Part shown: positions 51,493 through 58,891 of the stretch, one piece after another
Layout: each line of letters starts with the position of its first letter
Numbering within the stretch: the stretch's first letter is position 1
DNA from: Alphaproteobacteria bacterium
Lineage (GTDB): Bacteria; Myxococcota_A; UBA796; GCA-2862545
Direction of reading: 5' to 3'
Assembly: GCA_020632875.1 (NCBI GenBank)
Contig: JACKET010000001.1
Location: 682,001 to 746,000, forward strand
Length of the DNA: 64,000 nt
Notes under the pieces: model-generated
Database searches by the model: none
What the model was told of the DNA's origin: nothing
The model's input: only the letters and a program-made list of their open reading frames with translations
Made by a program: the position numbers and the translations under genes

Positions 51493-52716
51493 TCAGGCCT
51501 GCGGCCAGGGCTCCTCGATGATCTCGAAGCGCCCGAAGTCGTAGGGGATGCCCTCGGCGCGCTCCTTCTGCACGAGCCGCTCGCGCTTGCCCTGCTTCTT
51601 GAGGGTCGCGGCGCGGTGGTAGCAGAATGGCATGTTGCCGCGCCTCCCGAGCGTGCAGTGCGCCGTGAACGAGCAGCCCGCGCGGCACTCGTCGGCGTAG
51701 TAGCAGCTCTTGCAGAAGCCCCAGAGCTCGTCGGTCGTGCGCGTCTCGACGAAGTTCAGCTCGGGGGTCTCGAACCAGATCTGCTCGAGCGAGAGGTCGC
51801 GCACGTTGCCGCCCACGTAGGGGGCGGTCGGCAGGCTGGGGCAGGCCTTGATCTTGCCGTCGCTCTCGATGCCGATCGTGTACCGGCCCGCCTGGCAGCC
51901 GCGCCAGTAGGCCTCGAACGTGCCGGGGTTGCTGCGGAGCAGGATCTCGTGGGGCCCGTAGTACCCGATGTTGTTCGACGCGAGGATGTTGAACATCCGC
52001 TTGGGCGCGAGGCCCTGGGCGTGGGCCTGCTCGGCGTACTCGATCTGGAGGGCGGCGAGCTCGTCGACGACGTCGAGGATCTGGTAGGGCTCGAGGATCC
52101 AGTCGGGGCGGTCGGCGGCCCGGCCCATGGGGACGGTGAGCTGGCACCGCCAGATCCGCGCGCCCATCTCGTGGAGGAACGTGGCGGTCTCGCGCAGCCG
52201 GTCTTTGTTCAGCCGGTTGATCTGGCTGTTCGCGGTGACGATCAGCCCGGCGTCGCGGGCGTTCTTCAGGCCGGCGGTCGCGAGCTGCCAGGAGCCGGGG
52301 CGGTCGCGGAGCACGTCGTGCACGTCGGCCGGGCCGTCGATCGAGAATCCGACGGCCTTGAGCCCGGCCTCTTTCAGGCGCTCGGCGCGCGCGGGCGTGA
52401 AGCCGAGCCCGCCGGTCTGCATCGTGACGCGGATGCCGAGGTCGGTGAGGCGGCGGATGATGGCGGTGCAGTGGGGCGAGAGGTACGCCTCGCCGCCGAT
52501 GAGCGTGACCTCGCGGCACCCGAGGCCGGCGAGGCTGTCGCAGATGCCGAGCAGCTCGTCGCGCGACAGCTCGTCGGGGCGCTGGAAGTTGCCGGCCCGC
52601 GAGCCGCAGTGCGCACAGGCGTGGTCGCAGCGGATGGTGAGCTCCCACACCGCGTAGACGGGCTTGTTCTTGTCGGCCTCGGTGACGGTGCGGACGCTGC
52701 GGCGCGGTTCGGTCAT
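51493..52716 (-). CDS. Radical SAM/SPASM peptide- or protein-modifying enzyme
   Basis: 407-aa enzyme. ATG 52716 has GGGGAGAG at 5-base spacing; ATG 52737 lacks a site. The radical SAM cluster motif is C-x3-C-x2-C (Cys30, 34, 37 in RCDHACAHCGSR), followed by EVTLIGGEAYLSP and SIDGPADVHD. The C-terminal third is a SPASM/twitch region with many cysteines (GCQAGRYTIGIESDGKIKACPSLP, FCKSCYYADECRAGCSF, FCYHRA), which holds auxiliary Fe-S clusters and is typical of enzymes that modify ribosomally made peptides. Its position against four small paralogous lipoproteins makes those the likely substrates (inference). Confidence 0.88.
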   Translation of the reverse strand: MTEPRRSVRTVTEADKNKPVYAVWELTIRCDHACAHCGSRAGNFQRPDELSRDELLGICDSLAGLGCREVTLIGGEAYLSPHCTAIIRRLTDLGIRVTMQTGGLGFTPARAERLKEAGLKAVGFSIDGPADVHDVLRDRPGSWQLATAGLKNARDAGLIVTANSQINRLNKDRLRETATFLHEMGARIWRCQLTVPMGRAADRPDWILEPYQILDVVDELAALQIEYAEQAHAQGLAPKRMFNILASNNIGYYGPHEILLRSNPGTFEAYWRGCQAGRYTIGIESDGKIKACPSLPTAPYVGGNVRDLSLEQIWFETPELNFVETRTTDELWGFCKSCYYADECRAGCSFTAHCTLGRRGNMPFCYHRAATLKKQGKRERLVQKERAEGIPYDFGRFEIIEEPWPQA

Positions 52717-52828
52717 CGGCTCTCCCCGTACGGCCATCTATCGGCATGGACGCCGGAGAGCCCGCGGCGTCCCGTGCGTGGAAACACCCGGGTTCCTTGC
52801 CACGCGGAGCTGCGGGTAGCGTGCGGCG

Positions 52829-53503
52829 ATGTGGCTCCTGCTGCTCGCCGCCCGTGCCGAAGAGCTCCCGCGTCGCTTCGAGGTCGACGCAGGCGTCGCG
52901 GGGATCACGGTCATCGGGCGCAGCACCGCGGATCAGCCCGTGCACACGGGCTTCACGCTCGATTTCAGCCACGTGTACGACTGCCGCGGCGTGTTCGAGA
53001 AGTCCGTGCCGGACTGGATGAAGGACCACTGCAACGCCTTCGACGAGGCGCGCCATCAGCCGCGGTGGCTCGCCATGCTCGTGCCCGAGGCGATCTACGT
53101 GTCGCCGCCGGGGCTGTGGCCGGGCAGCGCCAACACCGGCACGTACGGCGCCACCTGGACCCCGCTCGACTACGGCATCCGCAGCGGCTCGCGCGACTCG
53201 GTGATGCTCACCCTCACCGCCGGGCTGGGCCTCACGACGCTGTGGCTCGGGTCCGACCGCTGGGGCGACACGTTCCTCGTGCGCCCGCACCTCGAAGGCG
53301 AAGCGGAGGTCGAGGTCCCCGTGTCGGACGCCCTGCACTTCCGCTTCGACTTCGCGCAGCTCGTGTTCCCGCCGCAGCGCGTCGGTGGCGGGCCGTTCAC
53401 GTTCGGACCGCTGCGCGAGAGCGTGATGACGGCCTCGCGCTACAGCGTGCGCGTGGTGGTGCGCCCCCGCATGCGGCCGTTCGTGTACGAGCCCCGCTAC
53501 TAG
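52829..53503 (+). CDS. Hypothetical exported, outer-membrane-like protein
   Basis: 224-aa protein with a short signal (MWLLLLAARA) and amphipathic strand pattern (FEVDAGVAGITVIG, VMLTLTAGLGLTTLWLG, ALHFRFDFAQLVF, YSVRVVVRPRMRPF). It resembles a small beta-barrel but no family is recognised. Divergent from the radical SAM gene across 112 bases; its stop shares CTAG with the stop of the convergent asnS. Confidence 0.6.
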   Translation: MWLLLLAARAEELPRRFEVDAGVAGITVIGRSTADQPVHTGFTLDFSHVYDCRGVFEKSVPDWMKDHCNAFDEARHQPRWLAMLVPEAIYVSPPGLWPGSANTGTYGATWTPLDYGIRSGSRDSVMLTLTAGLGLTTLWLGSDRWGDTFLVRPHLEGEAEVEVPVSDALHFRFDFAQLVFPPQRVGGGPFTFGPLRESVMTASRYSVRVVVRPRMRPFVYEPRY

Positions 53504-54876
53504 AACTCCGCGGAGCCCGGCGTGCGCGGGAACGGGATGGAGTCGCGGATGTTGTGGATGCCGGTCATCCACATCAGCATGCGCTCGAGGCCGAGACCGA
53601 AGCCGCCGTGCGGCGTGGTGCCGAACTGGCGCAGCTCGAGGTACCACCACAGGTCGTCGGGCGGCGTGTGGTGGAACTCCATCTGCTCGACCAGCTTGTC
53701 GAAGCGCTCTTCGCGCTGCGATCCGCCGATCATCTCGCCCACGCGCGGCACGAGCAGGTCGGTCGCGGAGACCGTCTGCTCGCCGTCGTCGAGCCGCATG
53801 TAGAAGGCCTTCTGGTCGCGCGGGTAGTTCGTGACGAACACCGGGCGCTGGAAGTGCTCTTCAGCGAGGTAGCGCTCGTGCTCGGCCTGCATCGAGGTGC
53901 CGTACCCGACGGGGAACTCCCACTTCCGGTCGACCTTGGCGAGGATCTCCTGCGCCTCGGCGTACGTGACGCGCGCGAACGGCTGCGAGATGGCGCTCTC
54001 GAGCTGCTCGAGCAGGCTCGGGCCCTTCTCGAGCTTCGTGCGGACGAACTCGAAGAAGGCGAAGTCGCCGGGCAGCTGGTCCATCACGTTCCGCGCGACG
54101 GTGCGCACGAAGTCCTCGGCGAGCGCGATCACGTCGTCGAGGTCGGCGAACGCCATCTCGGGCTCGATCATCCAGAACTCGGCGGCGTGCCGGGGCGTGT
54201 TGCTGTTCTCGGCGCGGAACGTGGGCCCGAACGTGTAGACGTCGGTGTGCGACTGCGCGAAGCACTCGACCTCGAGCTGGCCCGACACCGTGAGGAACGT
54301 GCGCTTCCCGAAGAAGCCCTCCTCCTTGTCGCCGGCCGTCACCTCGAAGAGCTCGCCCGCTCCCTCGGCATCCGACGCCGTGATGATGGGCGTGTGGATC
54401 CAGTGGAACCCGCGGTCCTGGAAGTACTTGTGGATGTGCCACGACAGCGCGTTGCGCACGCGCACGACGGACTGGTGCGTCTTGGAGCGCGGCCGGAGGT
54501 GCGCGATGGTGCGCAGGTACTCGAGCGACGTGCTCTTCTTCTGCAGCGGGTAGCTCGACGCATCACAGTCGCCGACGACCTCGATGCTCTGCGCGCGGAT
54601 CTCGAACGCCTGGCCCGCGCCGGGGCTCGCGACCCACTCGCCCTTCACGCGCAGCGACGCGCCCACGCCGAGGCGCTTCTTCAGCTCCTCGTCGGTCTCG
54701 TCGCCGAGCACGATCTGCACGGTATCGGCGGACGACCCGTCGTACAGCGCGACGAACGACACGTTCTTCGAGAAGCGCGAGGTGCGGATCCACCCGGTGA
54801 CCTCGACCGCATTGCCCACCGAAGCCGTCTCGAGCAGTTTTGCGATGGGGACCCTGCGACCGACTCCGCGCGTCAT
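53500..54876 (-). CDS. asnS: Asparaginyl-tRNA synthetase
   Basis: 458-aa class II aminoacyl-tRNA synthetase that charges tRNA-Asn. ATG 54876 follows AAGGAGG. The N-terminal OB-fold (VEVTGWIRTSRFSKNVSFVAL) binds the anticodon. The catalytic domain has FHWIHTPIIT (motif 1 region), FGPTFRAENSNTPRHAAEFWMIEPE (motif 2) and GGFGLGLERMLMWMTG (motif 3). The sequence AENSNT and HAAEFWMIE are diagnostic for AsnRS over AspRS. Length fits the family. Its presence implies direct Asn-tRNA charging rather than only amidotransferase synthesis. Confidence 0.97.
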   Translation of the reverse strand: MTRGVGRRVPIAKLLETASVGNAVEVTGWIRTSRFSKNVSFVALYDGSSADTVQIVLGDETDEELKKRLGVGASLRVKGEWVASPGAGQAFEIRAQSIEVVGDCDASSYPLQKKSTSLEYLRTIAHLRPRSKTHQSVVRVRNALSWHIHKYFQDRGFHWIHTPIITASDAEGAGELFEVTAGDKEEGFFGKRTFLTVSGQLEVECFAQSHTDVYTFGPTFRAENSNTPRHAAEFWMIEPEMAFADLDDVIALAEDFVRTVARNVMDQLPGDFAFFEFVRTKLEKGPSLLEQLESAISQPFARVTYAEAQEILAKVDRKWEFPVGYGTSMQAEHERYLAEEHFQRPVFVTNYPRDQKAFYMRLDDGEQTVSATDLLVPRVGEMIGGSQREERFDKLVEQMEFHHTPPDDLWWYLELRQFGTTPHGGFGLGLERMLMWMTGIHNIRDSIPFPRTPGSAEF

Positions 54877-54947
54877 GATGCGCCTCCTTGTGGACGCGTT
54901 CCATTACTCCGGCGCGACCCATCGGTCACTGCTCCCTCGGGCAGCGC

Positions 54948-56087
54948 CTATTCGAAGTCGAACCGCATCCGGGTCGTCTCGGTGGTCGGCTCGCCGTCGA
55001 TCGTGGCCGCCTCGAAGCGGGACGCCTGCACGGCGGCGTAGACCGAGACGTGGAGCGGCTCCGGGCAACCCGGGAGGATGACGACGCGGGTGGGACGGCC
55101 GCTCGGACCGATGGTCGCATCCACACTGCACTGCTGTGGGCCCCCTTCGTCGAGCAGGGCGCGGATGGCCTTGTCCAGATGGGGCTTCCCGGGCTTGAGC
55201 ACGCGGACCGGCGTGGGGGCGGTCGCCGTGTGGACACGGCTCACGACGCCGCCGACGACCCCGCCGACGACCCCCCCTTCGACGCCGCCCTCGACGCCGC
55301 CGATGCCCCACTCGGCCCCCTCGGGCTCCCGCACGGTGCTCTTCAGCTCGACCACGAGGTCGGCGGGCTCTGCGGTGTCGCGGGTCGTGCTCCCGATCCC
55401 CACCCCCGAGAGGCCAATCCCTCCGACCCCCTGCACGTCCTCCTCGAACCCCTCGGCCAGCACGTCCGCCAGGCCCACGAAGTCGGAGTCCCCGCTCCCC
55501 GACAAGAAGCCGATGACGCCGTATTCACGCGACCGGGAGCCTTCAGCGGCTTGAAGCCGCTGACTCCTCCCTGTGGATTCCTCGGAGTCCGGGCCGCTCG
55601 AGCCGATGATCTTCATCACCATCTTCGAGTGGACCTCCTCCTTCAGCTCCACCACGTCCTCGATCGCGTAGACCTCGTCGACCCAGGCGTCGGGAGGAGG
55701 CGGCGGCGGCTCGTCCTCCCAGGCGACCTCGTCCACGGGCGGGGGAGGGGGAGGGGGAGGTTCGAGATCCCAGGCGGGCTCGTCGTCGACGAGGTCGTCG
55801 ATCCCGTCGTCGAGATCGACCAGGACGACCTCCTCCTCGATCATCCGCCGCACGACGGTCGTTCGGAGCTCGACCACGACCGGGTTCGGGAGCAGGACCT
55901 GCGCCAGCGCGGGTGGGAAGAACAGCGCCAGCAGCCACTGGACGAGGAAGTGGAAGATGCGGGAGATCAGCGTGTACAGGAGCCACGCGGTGCCGGCCGT
56001 GGTCGCGCCGCTCGCCGCCAGCAGCACGGCGACGCTCCACCGGAACCAGTAGGCGCTGTCGAAATCGAACCGGACGCGCTCGAACAT
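54948..56087 (-). CDS. TonB-like protein with in-frame palindromic-repeat insertion
   Basis: 379-aa inner-membrane protein. ATG 56087 overlaps the preceding stop (TGATG). N-terminal helix region (about 13-55), two Pro-rich stretches (EPPPPPPPP, EDEPPPPPP, about 105-135) and a C-terminal TonB/AgmX-like domain (LDKAIRALLDEGGPQQCSVDATIGPSGRPTRVVILPGCP). Middle residues STGRSQRLQAAEGSRSRE (about 170-187) are encoded by the 45-base repeat element also found between genes at 29.4 kb, so a mobile palindrome seems to have inserted in frame. It forms an operon with the paralogous gene at 56087-57025. Likely energy transduction or gliding/transport role, by analogy. Confidence 0.75.
   Translation of the reverse strand: MFERVRFDFDSAYWFRWSVAVLLAASGATTAGTAWLLYTLISRIFHFLVQWLLALFFPPALAQVLLPNPVVVELRTTVVRRMIEEEVVLVDLDDGIDDLVDDEPAWDLEPPPPPPPPVDEVAWEDEPPPPPPDAWVDEVYAIEDVVELKEEVHSKMVMKIIGSSGPDSEESTGRSQRLQAAEGSRSREYGVIGFLSGSGDSDFVGLADVLAEGFEEDVQGVGGIGLSGVGIGSTTRDTAEPADLVVELKSTVREPEGAEWGIGGVEGGVEGGVVGGVVGGVVSRVHTATAPTPVRVLKPGKPHLDKAIRALLDEGGPQQCSVDATIGPSGRPTRVVILPGCPEPLHVSVYAAVQASRFEAATIDGEPTTETTRMRFDFE
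55531..55575 (-). repeat. Palindromic interspersed element, copy 2 (inside CDS)
   Basis: 45 bases identical in reverse orientation to 29444-29488, including the perfect TCAGCGGCTT / AAGCCGCTGA hairpin. Flanks beyond the identical core also resemble copy 1 (GAAT and CGG remnants of the outer arms), but the outer inverted repeat is degraded. The element is a multiple of three and lacks stops in this frame. Confidence 0.9.
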
Positions 56088-57025
56088 CACTCGAACCGGT
56101 ACGTGAGCGTGGCGGGGCCGGGCTTTCCGGCGGTGAACCCCGTGCGGTTCGCGGCGTCGACCACTGCGGCCTTCAGCTCGGCGGGACACGTCTGCACACG
56201 CACCTTCTCGGCCGCACCGCTCTCGCCGACGGTGACGGACACCCGGCACACCACGCTGCCGTTCGCCTCGATGTACGCGCGCTCGGACGGGCCGAGCTTC
56301 GGCGTGACCCGCGCGATCTGCGTCGGGCGGCCCGTGGTCGTGCCGAGCCTGCCGGACCCCGAGCCGTAGCCCTGGCCGGTGCCCCCGCCGTGGCCGATGG
56401 TCCCGATGGTGCCGAGCCCGCCCAGCCCCTCGGCCGTCCCACCGCCACCGAGGCCCGAGCCGCGGGAGCCGAGCCCACCGGCACCCCAGGCGTCGCCGGT
56501 CGCGCCGATGAGCCCGCCGATGCCCGACAGGCCGCCGAGATCGCCGTCGAGCGTGTCGAGCCCGCTGCTACCGAAGATGTTCGCGATGCTGTTGTCGTTC
56601 GACGAGCCGAGGATCGCGAGCAGCCCCGTCATCTCGGAGATGCGCAGCTCGGCCTCGCGGAGCGCCGGGTCGGGAGGAGGCCGGATGGCGGCGAGATCGA
56701 GGTCCGGCACGGGGTTCGGGTCGAAGTCGCCCATGTCGCCGAGGTCGACCTCCACGACCTCGACGGCCGCCATGCGGTCGCGCTGCATCACGCGCTGCGT
56801 GAGCTCGACGGTGAGCGGCGGAGGAGAGACGAACAGCGGCATCAGGATCGGCGGGAACAGCCACTGGGCCAGCCAGGCCGCGAGGAACCACGCGATGCGG
56901 GACAGGAGCTCGACGAGGAGCCAGGCGGCACCCAGCGCGGCCGCTCCGCCGCTCGCGAGCAGCACGGCCACGGCGCCACGCGTCCAGTACTGGCTGTCGA
57001 AGTCGTCGCGGATGCCGGCGAACAT
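56087..57025 (-). CDS. TonB-like / AgmX-type protein
   Basis: 312-aa paralog of the downstream gene. ATG 57025 overlaps the upstream stop (TGATG). Same start (IRDDFDSQYWTRGAVAVLLASGGAAALGAAWLL versus VRFDFDSAYWFRWSVAVLL), two N-terminal hydrophobic segments, acidic segment, FGSSG, a long Gly-rich spacer (about 165-225) and a C-terminal TonB-like domain (YIEANGSVVCRVSVTVGESGAAEKVRVQTCP, ending AGKPGPATLTYRFE). Such proteins in Myxococcota belong to the AgmX/TonB group linked to envelope energy transduction. It lacks the repeat insertion of its paralog. Confidence 0.75.
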   Translation of the reverse strand: MFAGIRDDFDSQYWTRGAVAVLLASGGAAALGAAWLLVELLSRIAWFLAAWLAQWLFPPILMPLFVSPPPLTVELTQRVMQRDRMAAVEVVEVDLGDMGDFDPNPVPDLDLAAIRPPPDPALREAELRISEMTGLLAILGSSNDNSIANIFGSSGLDTLDGDLGGLSGIGGLIGATGDAWGAGGLGSRGSGLGGGGTAEGLGGLGTIGTIGHGGGTGQGYGSGSGRLGTTTGRPTQIARVTPKLGPSERAYIEANGSVVCRVSVTVGESGAAEKVRVQTCPAELKAAVVDAANRTGFTAGKPGPATLTYRFE

Positions 57026-58323
57026 CAGAGGTCCTCGTTGAAGATCGAGCGCGCGAGCGCCTGGATCTCCGACACGTCGCCGGGCTCGAGGTGCCCGAGA
57101 AGTGCCTTCACGTTCGGAAGTGCGGCGCGATCGCCCGAATGCACGAGGGCCCCCGCGAGCTCGAAGCGCAGCGTCGGATCGGCGGGCACGGGCAGGGCCA
57201 GCAGGCGGGTGAGGACCTCTTCGGTGGGCGCGAAGCTCGCGAGGGGGATGCCGATGTACCGGGTCTCTGCGCGATCGAGCAGCGCCGGGACCGCGTCGGG
57301 ACAGCGGAGCGCGATGGCGGTGCGGAGGACGCCGTCGGCGCTGCCCAGCGGGGGCTCGGGGAGCAGAGGGCCCGCGAGCGCGGGGCTCTCGCGCAGCTTC
57401 TCGAGGATCAGGGCCTTCTGGCCGACCTCTTCGGGGGCCATGGGCGCGTCGGCGCCGGCGCGGACGGCCATCCGGGCGGCGCGCAGCGCGGCAGGGCCGC
57501 GGGCCCCCCGCTCGACGACGTCGACCACGGGGTCGCCCGAGGGCTCGAAGTACGCCTCCCACGCCAGCGCGCACAGCGCGGCGGGGTGAAGCGCAGGGGC
57601 CTTCTCGAGGCGGGCGAGGGCGCGGAGCAGGGCGGCGGTCGGGGATCGACGGCCCTCGGACAGGATCTCGGCGAGGGCGCTGGTCTTGCGGCGCGTCGAG
57701 CCGCGCACCGACGGGGCGTCGGCCGTGACGCCCGCGAGCGCTGCGCCCATCGCGACGGCCTCTTCGGGATCGTCGACCCACGTGGCGGGATGGCCGGGGG
57801 TGAGGAGATCGAGAGCGCGCAGCAGGCGCGGCGACCCATCCTCCATGTCGATGCGCAGGCCCTCGGCGATCTGGCGGGCGGTCTCGTCGAGTGCGTCGGG
57901 CGGCGTGCTCGCGAGGACCCAGGCCACCAGCACCTCGTCGTCGCGGTCGGCGGCCAGCACGGTGCGGAGGTGCGTGCGCGTGAACGCGCCCAGCCGCACG
58001 AGCGCATTGGCGGCATGCCGCCCGTTCTCGCCGCCCAGGAGGGCCTCGAGCGCCGGCGTCCACGCGCCGGGCGTGGCGGGTGCCAGGCCCAGCTCGGTCG
58101 CCATATCGACGGACCACAGGTGCTCGGGGCCCAGCGCGTCGCGCATCCACGCGTCGAGGCCGTCGGGCAGCAGCGCCAGCATGGGCGCGACGGTGTGCCG
58201 GCTCGTCGGGAGGGCCGTCGGCAGGCCGCGGCCCAGGCGCTGCAGCCGGGCCCACGACCCCACCGGGCCGCTCTCGTCGGCCAGGGAGCGCAGGGTGTCT
58301 TCGTCGTGGAGCCAGGTGGGCAT
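57025..58323 (-). CDS. HEAT-like repeat protein
   Basis: 432-aa cytoplasmic protein, almost all helical and Ala/Leu-rich, with repeated helix-turn-helix units (NALVRLGAFTRTHLRTVLAADRDDEVLVAWVLAST, LRTAIALRCPDAVPALLDRAETR, LRFELAGALVHSGDRAALPNVKALLGHL), as in HEAT/armadillo scaffolds. No catalytic motif. First gene of the operon with the two TonB-like proteins (overlap by one base), so it may be a cytoplasmic partner of that complex. No clear Shine-Dalgarno before ATG 58323. Confidence 0.65.
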   Translation of the reverse strand: MPTWLHDEDTLRSLADESGPVGSWARLQRLGRGLPTALPTSRHTVAPMLALLPDGLDAWMRDALGPEHLWSVDMATELGLAPATPGAWTPALEALLGGENGRHAANALVRLGAFTRTHLRTVLAADRDDEVLVAWVLASTPPDALDETARQIAEGLRIDMEDGSPRLLRALDLLTPGHPATWVDDPEEAVAMGAALAGVTADAPSVRGSTRRKTSALAEILSEGRRSPTAALLRALARLEKAPALHPAALCALAWEAYFEPSGDPVVDVVERGARGPAALRAARMAVRAGADAPMAPEEVGQKALILEKLRESPALAGPLLPEPPLGSADGVLRTAIALRCPDAVPALLDRAETRYIGIPLASFAPTEEVLTRLLALPVPADPTLRFELAGALVHSGDRAALPNVKALLGHLEPGDVSEIQALARSIFNEDL

Positions 58324-58393
58324 GCGGGCTCATATCCGCGCGGGGCGCGGCGGTCGCGGCCGGATATGACCGTGGGCCTGCGCTTGGAGCCCC

Positions 58394-58891
58394 GTGGAGA
58401 CCACCGGTCCCGGCATCGCTTTGCTCGCCGCGGGCTGCCTGTTCGGCGGTCTGCTCGTGGAGCGCGTGTTGCTCGCCATCCGCTGGCGCCCGTACTTCCG
58501 CCTCGGGTTCCCGCTCGGCCAGATGCCCGTGCCGGTCGCGCGGATGCCCGAGGGTGCGGGCGAGACGCGCTCCGTGAAGTGGGAGGTGCGCGGCGACGAG
58601 GTGCTGTTCTGGGCCGAGCCGGGCTCCCGCGCCGCGCCGATGGGCCTGCACGGCCACGTCCAGCTGGCGCCGGCCCGCGGGCGCGTCGCGCTCCACGTGA
58701 GCTGGGCGCCGCCGTGGAGCCCCGTGCTCGCAGCGCTGTGGCTCGCCGTGCTGGGGCTCGTGCGCGGCGAGGGATGGCTCACCGTGCCCGTGGGGTCTGC
58801 CATGTTGGTGGGCATCGCCGTGTTGTACTGGCGGAGTGCGGTCATGGCGGCCCGCGAATTACGGTGGGCGTTCGTGAAGGGAGACGAGTGA
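58394..58891 (+). CDS. Hypothetical membrane protein
   Basis: 165-aa protein from GTG 58394. N-terminal hydrophobic helix (GIALLAAGCLFGGLLVERVLL, residues 7-27), a central soluble beta-rich part (about 55-100) and two C-terminal helices (about 108-148). No family recognised. The next gene starts immediately after its TGA (TGAATG), so the two are co-transcribed with the TPR-like gene beyond. Confidence 0.6.
   Translation: METTGPGIALLAAGCLFGGLLVERVLLAIRWRPYFRLGFPLGQMPVPVARMPEGAGETRSVKWEVRGDEVLFWAEPGSRAAPMGLHGHVQLAPARGRVALHVSWAPPWSPVLAALWLAVLGLVRGEGWLTVPVGSAMLVGIAVLYWRSAVMAARELRWAFVKGDE

Noticed and set aside
53500..54876. asnS as aspartyl-tRNA synthetase
   Set aside because: The motif 2 region AENSNTPRHAAEFWMIE and overall length match AsnRS, and the long insertion domain of bacterial AspRS is absent.
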